From contig JAJKFH010003650.1 in NCBI GenBank assembly GCA_023333565.1, forward strand, positions 248,001 through 312,000: 64,000 nt of DNA, read 5' to 3'. Position numbers and translations under genes: made by a program. Positions 1 to 12,602 of this stretch are shown in pieces. This DNA is from Puffinus mauretanicus (lineage: Eukaryota > Chordata > Aves > Procellariiformes > Procellariidae). The notes under the pieces were generated by a model that saw only the letters and a program-made list of their open reading frames with translations, made no database searches and was not told where the DNA came from. Positions within the stretch are counted from its first letter, which is position 1. Every line of letters starts with the position of its first letter.

Positions 1-1199
1 AACTAAAGGTCATCTATAGCACTATTATAATACACAGTTGCGATTAAGTTTTTTCTAAAGCTTAGTCAACATACATTAGCAGATATTTACTTTTGGCAAC
101 GCAGTCCTACAAGAAATAAAAATATCTATACCAGATACCTGTTAAAAATAGGGTTCTCTCTAACCAAAAAGATTTGATATGCTTTAATTACCACAGCTCA
201 GAAATATTATCTATTGTAACATAGGAAATAGAAAGAGTTAGAGAGCAAAGAAAAAGTCTATTTGATCTTACAGAAATTATACAAAAAGTCATACTAAGAA
301 CAAAACTCCAAAACCCGCCCCACATTCCTCTTTTTCTAAAAATATTTTTAAAAACACACATTGTCTGGAAAGTCTTACAGGTTCAGGAGTTTGAAAGGCA
401 TGGAAAAGCAAAAACATTACAGCAAATAATTCTGAATGTAAAGGGCATTGTATATCTGCCTACGATTACAAAAACAGTATTTTAACGAAGCACCATAAAA
501 AAAAAATTTTAATATCAAGATGGTGAATTTACCTAATTTGAATAACAGTACATTCATAGCAGCTCAGTGAAGGCGTTTCCAAGAATACCTAATGGTGGTT
601 TCTGCACAAAATTTGATGCCTGCTATGGAGAAATAAAACCTTTCAGCTACATTTATGCTTGCTTAGTTCCCAAGGGCATTTTTAGGCCTCCCTAATTAAG
701 GCAATGCTTTACTAGTGCTCCTGCAGTTGCAGGTAATTGGCAATCACTAACAGCAGGGTTCTGATGAGGATTTACTTTGTTAAAGTAGAAAAAAAAACCC
801 ACCATAAACCTGTTTTCTTCTTTTATTTCTCTAAGCCTAATCCCAGAAACAATGGTAATGAATTCCAATTTAGCTTAGATTCTACTAGGCAAGTTATTCT
901 GTCAGTCAGTTACATGAAAAATTCAAAGAACCCAGCCACCAAAACAGGGGTTTCTCATAGCTGCAAAATGCTGAATTTTAACAGTAAATGTTAAATTTTA
1001 AACAGGAGATTTATGTTGATTTACAAATACTGATAATACGGAGACAGAGCAAAAAAAAAGAAAAAAATCACAGAAGACAATACATTTTACTCAAAAATAC
1101 AAAGACATATTAAATGTTACATATGAGATAATAAATGTTACATATAATGTGATGTTGCATAGTCCTTGTAAACATCAAGTAACTGTGATACAAAGTGGG
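1..1199. other. AT-rich intronic sequence, nothing recognised
   Basis: There are short A-runs but no repeat family or exon that I can recognise. An 85-codon open frame at 737-994 has a low-complexity, lysine- and serine-rich composition and no features of a protein family, so I treat it as chance. Confidence 0.6.
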
Positions 1200-1700
1200 G
1201 ACCTGATCCTCACCCCAGGCCTCTCTGCTTAGAGAAACAGTTCAAAGAGGAGAGCTACCAGCAGTGGATGAGGACTGAGACAAGGACTAATTGAAAGAAC
1301 TCAACTCATGCAAGTCAACGGGACCCAAAGGGCTGAATCTGAGGGTGCTGAGATAACTGGCTGATGTACCTGCAAGGCCCCTTTCTATTATCTTTGAAAA
1401 GTCATGAAGATTGGGGAAGGTCCCTGACAACTGGAGAAAGACAAATGTTGCACCCATCTTCAAAAGAGGTGAAAAGGACAATTCAAGGATACGGATAGGT
1501 GGATAACTATGTGACTAAAAGTGGGCTGGATAATTGGATTCACAGGGTAGTGGTTAATGGTCATCCTCTAGCTGGAGGCTGGTGACAAGTGGAGTACCAC
1601 AGGGGTCTCTTGTGTTTAGTACCTCTATCAATGACTTGGAGGAGGCAATAAATATGGGCTATGAAGACATTTTACCAAGATAAAATTAATCTGATCCAGT
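1200..1700 (+). mobile_element. CR1 LINE fragment, reverse-transcriptase region (decayed)
   Basis: The DNA follows the CR1 ORF2 consensus with many substitutions and frameshifts. Recognisable pieces include a frame reading VPDNWRKTNVAPIFKRGEKD, as in the CR1 motif before the RT palm. Further on, RVVVNGHPLAGGW precedes a shifted remnant of the GVPQGS / LGPVLF block near 1590-1640. Segments between these motifs are missing, so an internal deletion of the element is likely. Neither the 5' end nor the 3' tail is present. It is an old, inactive copy. Confidence 0.8.
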
Positions 1701-4629
1701 CTTAAAGCTGGACAAGTTCTGAAATTTTGTGTCTATAATTTGTATGTGGATATATACATGTGTGCCTTTATGTGTACATACTCACCTAAAACACTAATGA
1801 TCTAAAATTAATGTCTTCTGTGTGTTCCCTTACAGTAGCTACCCCAAGAACAAACTACCTAATATAAAGTTTAATCATGTTGAAGTACCATTGGACTTCT
1901 AAGCCTTGTGTTGGGGAGCTAGAAAATGCAAGAGAGTTCTTTTTCCTTCTATAGAACTCTTAAACCCCTCCTATAAAACTGTAGAATATCATACTTTGTT
2001 GTTACAAAAAAGGGATTAAAATCATTAAAATGTATTTATTGAAGTCTTTTGTATAGAAGCTCTTGTACACTTTTACAGGTCATATATGATCGCTGTTGTA
2101 TAGTACTCTTCCTTTCCGTTTTTGTTGTTATGAATCTACTCCTTCTACTCCTCCTCTTCTACTCCTTCAAGCTTTACCTATTTTCACCACAGGAACCATC
2201 CATTCAGTGAGCAGAAATGTCTTATGTGGCCTTTCTGGTTGGTCAGTGCTAATAAATTCAGTTTTAATATAAAATGTAAATATTTCCATTAATAGCTTAT
2301 AAACACAGGAAATATAAAAGGAATCTTACTTGTTCACATCTTTAACCACAGAATGCATTATTTTGAACAGGTACATCTGCGTACTAAGTATACATTTCTA
2401 TAGTCATTTCAACATCTTGAACGTTAAATAAGCATAATACAAGATGAATGATACAGAATTAAAATACTTCTGAGAATTTATCCATTCATAAATAATGAAG
2501 TAAAAATGAGATATGATTATAATCATATAGAGAATTATAATATGATATAATTCTCCTAGCTTCATTTTGTAAATATATATATACTTTATACAAAATATGT
2601 ACACTATCAGATGGGCACCTATGCTCTGTATCCACCTTTAATTACAACCATGACCCTTTAAACAGCTCAGGTGAATTAGGCAGATTATCATCCTGCATCA
2701 AAGAAGAGGCCAAGAAGTAAATAAAGAAATCAATGACAGACGTAATTTTTGTAAGCCCTTAGCCAGAAGCTGTTTGACAAAATTATTTCCTACAGCAGCA
2801 GGTGAACAAATAACCTAATTAAACTACTTTATTTTTAAGATTTCATTTTTCCATGGCTCAAAATGCAGCCACAAGAAGAGTAGGTATGAATTTAGAGCAT
2901 TTAGTTTATGACTTTTGTAAAGTTTGGTAACACACCTGACAACAAATCTAACATTACTTGTTTCATTAGAGGTGAAACAATAAATTTATCAAAATAAATC
3001 ACTGCATGTTAGGCTTTCACTATTTTGATTACACAAAGCACTTTTTAGATTCAAATATCTGACCACACTTTTCAAATTAAGAATATTTCACTACTGAGGC
3101 ATTGTTAGGGAAACAAATGAAATTACAGAATTATTCATAATTGGTATCACTTATGACAAAATATGTCTTTATAGTGAAGTAAAAATACTTTAAGATGGAA
3201 AACTAGTTTCTGCAAAACATTCATCTCAAAAGTGAAAACTTTCTTCTGAATCTTCATGGTGGAACAGAGAGATAGGCATCTGCCAAGTTCTGGGAGCTAA
3301 AATTGTGGCTCTTTCTTCTTTATATGAAACTCAAAGTGTAAAGGTCAACAGAAACTCAAGAAGAAATACATTGATAAATTGAAGAGAATGTTGAGAGAAG
3401 TGACAAACTATTAAAGGACTAGGAAAAATACTGCAAAACCTTATACTATATTTTGAAAGATTCAAGGAGCTCCATCTTTAAAGTTAGAGGGGAGTCAAAG
3501 TTAAGGAGTACAATCTGAAAGAGAACACCCATTATGTGGAAGAAAAATTCTATAACGATGTTGTTCAGTTTAGAAATTCCGGTACCTAGGAACTAAATGT
3601 AAAAGCAAGGTACAACACAGATAAAATGGATGTATCTCCTTGGTACGTATTACACAGCAAGTTAGATTGAATGACCACAGCAGATCTTTTACCAGCTGTG
3701 TGATGAATTAATTACCTATCCTCCTTTCTTTTTTTTTTTAATTACAGTACTGCTTAGAGAAACTAATCACGTTAGAGTGATTATGATAGCTGCTACACAG
3801 ACATAAAAACAACACTATTTTTGATGTTTGCAAATTAACACAACAGGAAAGACAAAGATTACAATGAGGTAGCAGTGAAATATCTCTTTACTGACTGGTT
3901 AAACAGAGATATCTTGGCTGACAGACACTTTAGGGAGCTGAGAACAACCATACATTTCTAAGCAATAACCCCATTTTTGTGTAGGTTCATTTATGGACAG
4001 AGTGTTATAAAACAGCCAAATTCACAGAATATTGTGTATAATTAAACCTCTCTGAAGGAGTTTTTGAAGAGTAGGTGTATAAAAGAGGCACTTGCTGACC
4101 AAAATGGAAGCTCTATGTGACTCAACTTTTAAAACATAAATAAGACATTGTAAAAGAAATACACTGAGAACAAAAGGTTTCATGGCAACAAATTGCAGAG
4201 TAGTATTGACTGGGTGCAATTTTACAAACAGGACCTACATCTGTTCTGTACATAAATAATATATGTATATTAAATAAATTGTTTGCCACTACTTTCTGAT
4301 CTATATGACATTAAACCAATGAATAGCCTACCAACTGGTTAGCTAAAATCAATCCAGAATGCTCACTGCATATCTTACCTTAAAGAATTACTGCATAATT
4401 CTTTAATCACTTGTTGGGTTTAGAGATTGATCACAGTACATAAAGGAAGAAATAGGAGAAAAATATGATGTTTGTACCATAAAATACAGATTTCTAATTA
4501 AACCCAACAAATCTATGTAACTCACAAGCAAAGCTTAGATTCCAAAATAGATGAACCCCACCCATATATATATTTTCTATATGAAAAAGTAGCATTTAAA
4601 AATTTTTAACTCTATCTTGAACTAAAATC
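1701..4629. other. Unique AT-rich intronic sequence
   Basis: There is no recognisable exon, RNA gene or repeat family. The stretch contains short AT-rich runs, for example around 2515-2590, and a T-run near 3730. Open frames here are short and AT-biased. Confidence 0.55.
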
Positions 4630-4746
4630 TTGAATGAAAAAGTCTTTAATGAGTAACTCAGGTGCTCCTGGTAATAGCAGTAAAACTGTGAAATGTAGAG
4701 ACAGATATACTATAAAAGAAAAAAATGGGGAAATGTCTACATCTAC

Positions 4747-4998
4747 ATGGCCAAACAGGGCTACGGAGTTAACTCAAGAGCTGGACCACCAACTCTCGAC
4801 ATTGAGTCACTGTTAGCACACCTCCTGGCACAGTTTTTGCCCAAGTTTTCCATTCAAGCACACAAGCAGGGTGACAGGGGAGAGCACACACACCCCCCAT
4901 TGACCATTGCTGTAGGCAGCATGTACAAGCCTGAATCAGATTTGCATCTTCCTGTTATTCACCATGCTTCAGCAGTCAAGGAAACTCTGCAGCCTTAA
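4747..4998 (+). other. Unassigned 83-codon ATG open frame, probably non-coding
   Basis: The frame starts with ATG (MAKQGYGVNS...) and reads 83 residues to TAA, in locally more GC-rich sequence than its surroundings. I recognise no domain, signal peptide or membrane segment. It lies deep in the SGCZ intron on the opposite strand. It could be the remnant of an old repeat or a lncRNA exon, but chance is the default reading. Confidence 0.2.
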
Positions 4999-5002
4999 AC
5001 TC

Positions 5003-5066
5003 AAAATGCCTTTGCGTTACATATTAGGGTACTTAAAATGCCTTTGCATTACATGTTAGGGTATGC
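5003..5066. repeat. Two-copy 32-bp tandem duplication
   Basis: The word aaaatgcctttgcgttacat at 5003 recurs with one change at 5035, and the similarity continues through tagggta. The period is 32 bp with few differences between copies, so the duplication is fairly recent compared with the nearby LINE relics. Confidence 0.85.
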
Positions 5067-7570
5067 AACTGCCTGACTTTCATACTACGCAAAAAGTATG
5101 CATGGGCTACATTATTTCAGACAACTTAAACTAAAACCTAAAAATAGTATTGTATTTTTGAACAAGAGGAGACCATATTGGATCCAGAGGGGAGACAAGC
5201 CAAACACTAGGTAGTATAAATGTAGGTAATCTATGCTACTTGGCCTCTAGGACAGTGGTTGTTCTTCGATCCTCTTTAACTTAGCAATAAACACATAGCC
5301 AACAATGACAGAATAGTAGTAACACTTATTACTATAAGATGTTGAAATAGTAAGATGTTCGGGCAAAAAAATAATAAGTTTTATCATTTATATAATTTTA
5401 AAACACCAATGCATCACTAACACCTTGAAACAATGGCAAAATGTAGCTTCATTCTGTCACTTATAAAGAAGGAGAATATATGTAACTCTCTACACTCACA
5501 GTTTAAGCTGAACCTCCTTGATCTGCACCCTTGTTCAATGGACATCATTTCTTTAGCAATGATGCTCTGGCAAAAGTGTCTCAAAGCAACCATCAGCTTT
5601 TTTTATGATTATTTCTGCCAAGTCATAGTCAGAGGAGTTTGACTCCCTTTCAATACACAAAATCAGGTTCAGTTAGCAAAATCAAACCAAAACAAAAGAA
5701 AACAAAAAACAACCAAACAAAAAACCCTCAAAAAAACCCAAAAAACCCAACCATGAAGAATCATGGACAATGACAGCAGTTCTTTTTCCATTATTTTCCC
5801 CAGACAACAAAAAATGTTCTCTGAGAATATTTATTAAAGATGCAAACAGTATTTCAGAATGACAGCTTCAGTGTAGCTTCAGGAAGTAGGTAGATTTACT
5901 CTCCTTTAAGTTCAGGGCATTTTGAAAAGGCATCACAGAAAATTTAGCAAACAGCACCTAAACTCATAAAATACAAGTTCAAAATGTCCACCCAATGTAC
6001 ATATGCTAATATTTTTTGTTATTTTGCAAGTAACACTTTTACAAATCACTGATATTGTATAAAACATGAGATATACACTGATCCCATAATTGCAAATACA
6101 GTATCCCCCCCCAAAAAGCTGACGTTCCTAACAGAAAAGCCTATGTTGTCAGAAACTAGTATGACAGCTTATTGTGCTTGAATTTTTATGCAGCTGAATT
6201 TAATTTAATCAGTACTAGATGAATCCTATTGTAGTTAACAAAGACAAATCTTTTGGAAGGGATTTTTAAGTACCAGTAGCTGTGGCTACTCCTTTTAAAT
6301 TGATTCAGTGAACATCCAAGAATTTTAAACAGTGGAGCTCTGTTTAGATATGCACATTTCTACTATCCAAAAAAATTAATTAAAAAAAAAAAAGACTACA
6401 AACATAAACTGAAAAACAAAATCAATAGTAACGCGGTACTTATGATAATCTACTCATTATCCAGAAAAATGAAGCACTAAGACCAACCTCATGACTAATT
6501 GAGTTGTTGCACTGTTCAGTGCTTTTTGCCAAATCTCCCCTTAACACAGTTAAACTGGACAATTGGAATGCAAATTGAACGATCAGCTTACAAAAGCTGT
6601 ACATGGAAGCATTAAGCAAAGCAAATCAATACGGGTGACATGAGAGAAAACAACTTCATTTGTGAAGAAGTCGGGGTAGAAGGTCAGGGAGTGCAGAGTC
6701 ACAGATTGTTATTTCTTGCATTCTTCTACAGCCTACAGAATTTGTCTGCTCCCTATTGGTTGTCAAATCCTCTGAGTAAATTAGCATATTTGGATGCAGT
6801 TCTGATCTCCTCAGTTTAACCTAAATTCTTTTAAGGCCAGAACAATGACAAGTACCTGCTGCACTAAAGAAATGGGATATGAATGGCATGAGAGCTAAAG
6901 TGGAAGTCTAGCCCCTTGGTCTTACAAGTGATAAATGAGGACCCTGTTTCCTTTGGATGGAGTGTTAAAATGAGCATTTTATTTCCGTTCTTGATATTTT
7001 ACTTGCTGTTGCTGTTTCTTTCTCCTTTTGTGAAATTGGATTGAAATAAAACCAGTTGAAGCCAATTTAAGTGTAGGCTGATACCGGTGCTGGGGCATCT
7101 GTTCACCCTTGCCAAGTGTACCTGGCCTCTTCGTCATGCCAACATTAGCACTTCTGCAGGTTGTGCTGCTCCTAGCTAGATTTGAGAACTAATCTGGTTG
7201 AAGAGAAAACATTCCTTCTGTGTGACCACTGAGCTAGGAGTTTCAAGAAGTCTGTATATATTACATAGTTTGATAGGTTTCAGCCGTGCATAAAGTCCAT
7301 AAAAAAGTATGCACTAGCATTAATTGGTGCAATCAAGTACACACGAATATCTTGTATAACGAGCTATTGGGGAAAATTACCAAGTAGAAAATTACTTCAA
7401 CTGAGTTAATGCTGCCAATTGGCTTGCACGTATCTCAGAATTATTCACAGAGGTTTCGTGGTACTACTGATAATTTCATGTTCCCTTCAGGGAACCCTGA
7501 GGTTTTAGCTGATGAGGCAAATGAGTAACATAGGACAAAGTCTCACACTCCTCTTCCCAGCTATGCCTCA
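5067..7570. other. Unique intronic sequence with an A/C-rich low-complexity tract
   Basis: Positions about 5677-5752 are a run of A with scattered C (caaac and aaaccc words), a low-complexity tract. The rest is unique-looking sequence in which I see no exon or repeat family. Confidence 0.6.
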
Positions 7571-7655
7571 GGCTGCCACTGTGAGATTGAGTAGATCAAG
7601 ATCTTCTTGTGCCTCATTTCATATGTAAAATGAGGAGGATAATCTTTTTGTATTT
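7571..7655 (+). mobile_element. MIR-like SINE fragment
   Basis: The order of words matches the 3' half of the mammalian/amniote MIR consensus: ctgccact, a spaced diverged middle, cttgtgcctcatttc, then tgtaaaatgaggaggataat. It is a short, old fragment without the tRNA-like head. Confidence 0.55.
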
Positions 7656-8370
7656 CCACCATCATCTTTCTTTTGTTAGGAACCAGAGAGCGGTTTTAAG
7701 AAAGAAGCCTAGCTCGCTGGAGAGATTTGGGGGCCTTCTTTACACTTCCATGGTGCAACAATAACAGCAACTGAAAACACACAACCTGTATTTCATTATA
7801 TATATTATACCAAAAGTCATCCTGCCCTTGTTTGTACTCACCCCAGCTTTTTTTTTTTTTTTAATGTTGAAGGGGTAAAAAGTGAGGCATTTCCACAAAG
7901 TATTTTTGTGCTAAACATGTTAATGTTTATTTACAATAAGTATGTTCATCTGTGTTACAGTGAAAAATCCTGTAAGGGCAAAACAGATACAGGCATACAG
8001 ACACATACTCTCCTCTTAGCACCCCAGTCTTTCTTATCTTCTCTTATGGAAATCCATACAAAAGCTTGAAATACATACACATTACTTTTCTGTTTCTTTA
8101 TTAGACTCCCATTTTCCAGTCCTAAATTGGGCTATTTTATTGTTGCCAGTTTGTTTTGTCTGATTAGAATAGCAGGACTTATCCCCTTTTTATCAGTACA
8201 TATGGGAGGTAAGTAAATTTCTTGAAGGTCATGTTCCATTATAAACAGAATAGTGTAACATTATTCATTTTCTATTTTACCTTTTTTGTAGTTTCTAGCA
8301 GCACTATCCAAATGAACAAGTATGCAAATTGTTCATTATTCTCTTTTACACTGAAGAAATGCTGAAGAAG
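7656..8370. other. Unique intronic sequence
   Basis: Nothing is recognised except a T-run near 7850-7863. Confidence 0.5.
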
Positions 8371-8703
8371 AATCATAGAAACATAGAATGGTTTGGGTTG
8401 GAAGGGACCTTTAAAAATCATCTAGCCCAACCTCCTGCCATAGGCAGGGACATCTTTCACTAGATCAGGTTGCTCAATGCCCGGTCCAACCTGACCTTGA
8501 ACACTTCCAGGGATGAGGCATCCACAACTTCTCTAGGCAACCTGTTCCAGTGTCTTACCACCCTCATAGCAAAGAATTTCTTCCTTATACCCAGTCTAAA
8601 TCTAACCTCTTTTAGTTTAAAACCGTTACCCCTTGTCCTATCACTACAGGCACTGGTAAAAAGCCTCTCTCCATCTTTCTTATACGCTCCCATTAAGTAT
8701 TGA
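8371..8703 (-). mobile_element. CR1 LINE 3' end (5'-truncated)
   Basis: Read on the minus strand, the element ends with the CR1 tail: ccttccaacccaaaccattc followed by repeated TTCTATG. The preceding sequence translates to the C-terminal end of CR1 ORF2, with FTSACSDRTRGNGFKL, IRKKFFAMRVVRHWNRLP and VFKVRLDRALSNLI in one open frame of 77 codons. About 330 bp remains, so the copy is heavily 5'-truncated, as is usual for CR1. The still-open C-terminal frame means it is younger than the CR1 pieces at 1200 and 25717. Confidence 0.93.
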
Positions 8704-8821
8704 AAAGCATTAAGAAAACATTTAAGAATTTAAGAATTATATTAAGAAACAATTAAATTAAGAAACACTTAAGAATTTAAGAAAACAAATGAAAAACATT
8801 AAGGAAAACATTAAGAAAACA
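8704..8821. repeat. Degenerate AT-rich tandem repeat next to the CR1 truncation point
   Basis: Words such as taagaaaac, attaagaa and aagaatttaag recur in irregular register for about 120 bp. It starts where the CR1 sequence stops (its 5' truncation point). The unit is roughly 12-20 bp and too degenerate to define exactly. Confidence 0.7.
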
Positions 8822-10179
8822 CAGAGAGAGGGCCATCCATGTTACATGGTGAGAACGTGTTAGTATAAATATAGTCATTTGGAGGGGAACGATATCTTAT
8901 ATAATGTTGCCTTCATTATTCAAAAACATGAAGTTGTTACTATATAAACAGTTCTTTAATACAAGTGAATATTTTAAATTACCAGTGGCCATAAAGCACA
9001 ATCTTGCTTACTTTTAAATAACTGTAATTATATTCTGGGTTTCAGAGCCTATGAAGCATTTAGTATTATTTCAGTATCAATTTAGGTAAGCTGTATGTAT
9101 TAATTTTCAATACATTTAGGAAAGTCCTAGTGCTCTACATTAGAGTGTAAGATATAATCTCATAGAAAAACAAAAACCCAAATGTTTTTGAACAAAGAAA
9201 TATTTGAGCCAGTGCAACACACAGCATAAATGAGATAAACGTACTGTGAAGTCAAATACTTATACGAATTATTTTTGTATTGCTTCTGGTATGTACAATT
9301 ACATAAACTTACAATAAGCAAACATTTGGATAAGACCAAGGCAATTTAGCATGTTTATTAACATAAAAGTTTTATAGTTTTTCAGAGAGCCATTGTCAAA
9401 GACAGGATTTTCAAACCAATCACACGTAAAATGTGTGAGATTTTACCTGACAAATGAAGCTGTAAAAGTTGTTATCACTTTGTAAGAATTACAAATAATG
9501 ACACTTATGCTTGGACCTTTTCCATGAGTTATTATAGAGTAGCACCTCAACTACATATTGCAACCAAACAGTTCTTTCTGTGAAATGGAGGCATGGGAAA
9601 TCCTACTTTGAAGTTGAATTTGGGCTTTAACTTGGGAGTTCTAAAATTGGGATCTGGGTATCTTGATTTGTCAAGCTCCTTTTGGGATTTTTAAAAGTCA
9701 GAAAAAATCATAAGTAAAACTGTTGTTCCAGTAAGGCTAATAGCAAGACTCTCATCTCATTCTATGATTCTATGATTTAAGAATTTCATCCCCGAACCTC
9801 AAGAGCATATTATTGCTTAACGTGATAACAAGATATCATGCTTGCTTTAATAAAGAAAAAAAGAAATTTGAATTCCCTGCGTGTATGACATCTCTTTTGC
9901 CCATTACAATGTTTTCTTAAAGCGTGGACAAATCCAACCTCTCAATGCCAGTGTTCAGAAGTGGAAGATACAGATCTTCATTGTCTCTTTGCACACACAT
10001 CTACATGCTGTATGACCCACCTGACAGGCTGTTTCCCACCTGTTCTCACCCTACAGTTATATCTAAACAGCATCAATTACATGATTTGTCTTAGAAGAGA
10101 TCTGATGTGGTGCATACAGACAACTGTAGGCAGCCTTTACTTGGATTGCTAGTGTGGATGCCCTTGGCATCTTCGAAGC
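8822..10179. other. Unique intronic sequence with an isolated CR1-like tail
   Basis: At 9759-9778 the text attctatgattctatgattt is two copies of the CR1 terminal octamer. Upstream sequence does not convincingly continue as CR1, so this is either a badly worn CR1 3' end in plus orientation or a chance similarity. Nothing else is recognised. Confidence 0.45.
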
Positions 10180-10727
10180 TGTCATGGTTTAACCGCAGCT
10201 GGCAGTCAAACACCACACAGCTGCTCGCTCACTCCCACCCTCCCAGTGGGATGGGGGAGAGAATTGGGAAAAAAAGTAAAATTTGTGGATTGAGATAAAG
10301 ACAGTGTATTAGAACAGAAAAGGAAGGGAAAAATAATAATAATAATGATGATGGTAGAACATACAAAATAAGTGATGCACAATACAATTTCTCACCACCA
10401 GCTGACTAATGCCCAGCCAGTTCCCGAGCAGTGGTCACTGCTTCCTGGCCAACTCCCCCCCAGTTTATATACTGAGCATGACATCACATGGTATGGAATA
10501 CCCCCTTGGCCGGTTGGGTCAGCTGTCCTGGCTATGCTCCCTCCCAGCTTCTTGTGCACCTGGCAGAGCATGGGAAGCTGAAAAGTCCTTGACTATATAA
10601 AAACACTAGTTACCAACAACTAAAACATCAGTGTGTTATCAACATTATTCTCATACGAAATCCAAAATACAGCACTATACCAACTACTAGGAAGAAAATG
10701 AACTCTACCCCAGATGAAACAAGGACA
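10180..10727 (-). mobile_element. Solo ERVL-type LTR, minus orientation, 5-bp TSD GAAGC
   Basis: The plus strand runs from tgtcatggtttaaccgcagc to gaaacaaggaca, so the LTR has TG...CA ends. It is flanked by a perfect direct repeat GAAGC at 10175-10179 and 10728-10732. The 5-bp duplication and the sequence fit an avian ERVL-type family shared with the LTR at 47705. No internal proviral sequence is present, which means recombination between two LTRs left a solo copy. On the minus strand a TATA-like box lies at 10464-10471. A decayed CRE (TGACATCA on the plus strand) is at 10479-10486. An AAT/GAT microsatellite at about 10336-10354 interrupts the element. Confidence 0.92.
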
Positions 10728-12573
10728 GAAGCTTCTTTACCAAAATTCAAGGACTGACCAATATTGGTTTTCCATTGTTTTTGACACTGTCAAACACCAA
10801 CAAATAGATTCTGTTTTTTTCCCTACAAAAAAAAGTAATGACAGATCTAGTTTTCACTCTGATGTGAAAAAATGACTAGTTGCAGATCTTCATCTTATTA
10901 TCACAGAAAAAGATGCTTTGTTTTCATCTAGATCAAGCTCTTGATACAGCAGGACATATTTGGTAAGTGTTCTTCATCCTAAATTCCTGCACCTCAAATT
11001 TCACTGCAGAACAGTTGTGCTTCATATTCCTTATCTAGCTTGATACTAATTTTCTAAACTTCTTGCAGGCCTGCATAAGCCTTGGGAACAACTCTGGGGG
11101 TAAATTTAAATTTATAGTTTTAGTTCAGGTGTGAATCTGCTGAAGATTATCTCCAGATCATTCCCACTTATGCTACTTAATTCTCAAAGCACACGAAACC
11201 TAGAGTCTTTTCTAGTGAAACTACTAATGTGCTCTAACCACTAATGGGTATTCAGCCCATGGGAAATACGATTCATGACAATAAAAGCATGCTTCATATT
11301 TCACTACCTCCACCCCAAAACTTTTAACTTTATGAAGCAGATCAAAAGAGTTAATCACTTTTCATTAACAAGAAAATGCATCCTAAAAGGAGCCTTTCTC
11401 ATGAGCAGTTTGATATCTATGATGATGTAAAACAAGAAAATGAGCCCAGTAGGTTGAGTAGAAATCAACAACAAAGGCAGTCACATACCCAGATGCTACT
11501 GCTGTTGCAGAAAAGCAGATTTTTTTAGTTCACCATCTGGAGGCTACTGCTGCCAAGCACATCTTGTGAGTAGTCAATGGTACTGAATCCATTTCTGAAA
11601 CACATCACCTAAGATGGCAAAGGATTACACAAAGCCACTTCTCTAGTAGCAGCAAGAAAGACTAAATGAAATTATCATAAGTGTCAATCCAATCTGGAGA
11701 AGTCAGTTAGAAAAGAGCTTTCCATATACAAAAGTGCAGCCTACGCTTTAAAGTTTGGGCTAAGCTTTTCAAAAATGCAATAATAATACTTGGGTGAACA
11801 ATGGAATATTTTTGTCAGTGATGTTTTATATTTTTTTGTTTTCTTTTGAAGTATGGCCTATTTACATTACCAATACACAGCTTTGGTATGTGGTCACATA
11901 CCAGGTGCTAATGTTTTAGACTATAAAGGGATGCAAATAAAACAACAGAGGCAATTTATACTATAGCATCTATATTATGTTCTCTTTCACTGTTTCATTT
12001 CTAGTTTACATGATCACTAATCTATATGAATTGAGTCAATCATCAAAAGCAACTCAAATATAATTCATGCAGTCATCAGACTATTCCATTAGTTGTAATT
12101 CTGCTAAGCTCAAGATCATATTCATAAAAATCTTAGATTTCTCAAGCATAATCATTATGAAGATAATTTAGATGCCACAATCAGAGAAGACTGTAAAAAC
12201 CTGATTCTTAAGCCTTAAAACATTATCTGAGGAGAGACACATGCAAACAATTCTGTTTCAGTCCTATTTTATTCTTCTTAAATTGAATACTTTTTTACTT
12301 GCTGAGACAGGAACATGAGTTGTGACTTAAAACAGGGTTATATGACTAGAAGTGATATTCCTACTCATAAAGTCCAGTCCCTTGACTTTCACTGAGCAGT
12401 AGCATTATTCACTCAGTAAGGTCTCTGATTTTATCATCCTTTCAATGCCAGGCGCCGGCTTTATCGAAGAACAGCCAGAAAAGCGTAGCATCATGAATAT
12501 TCACACACATGCTGTGGGAATATTGATGGAAAAGCAATATGGAAAATCATATCTACACTGGAGTGCGGTTAGC
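10728..12573. other. Unique intronic sequence
   Basis: I find no repeat family, exon or RNA gene apart from the right-hand TSD copy at 10728-10732. Confidence 0.55.
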
Positions 12574-12602
12574 AAGTAAGTAAGTAAATAAATAAATAAA
12601 TA
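12574..12602. repeat. (AAGT)n(AAAT)n microsatellite
   Basis: About three AAGT units pass directly into about four AAAT units. It is short and imperfect. Confidence 0.9.

Noticed and set aside
8470..8703. 77-codon plus-strand frame
   Set aside because: It is antisense to the CR1 ORF2 C-terminus.
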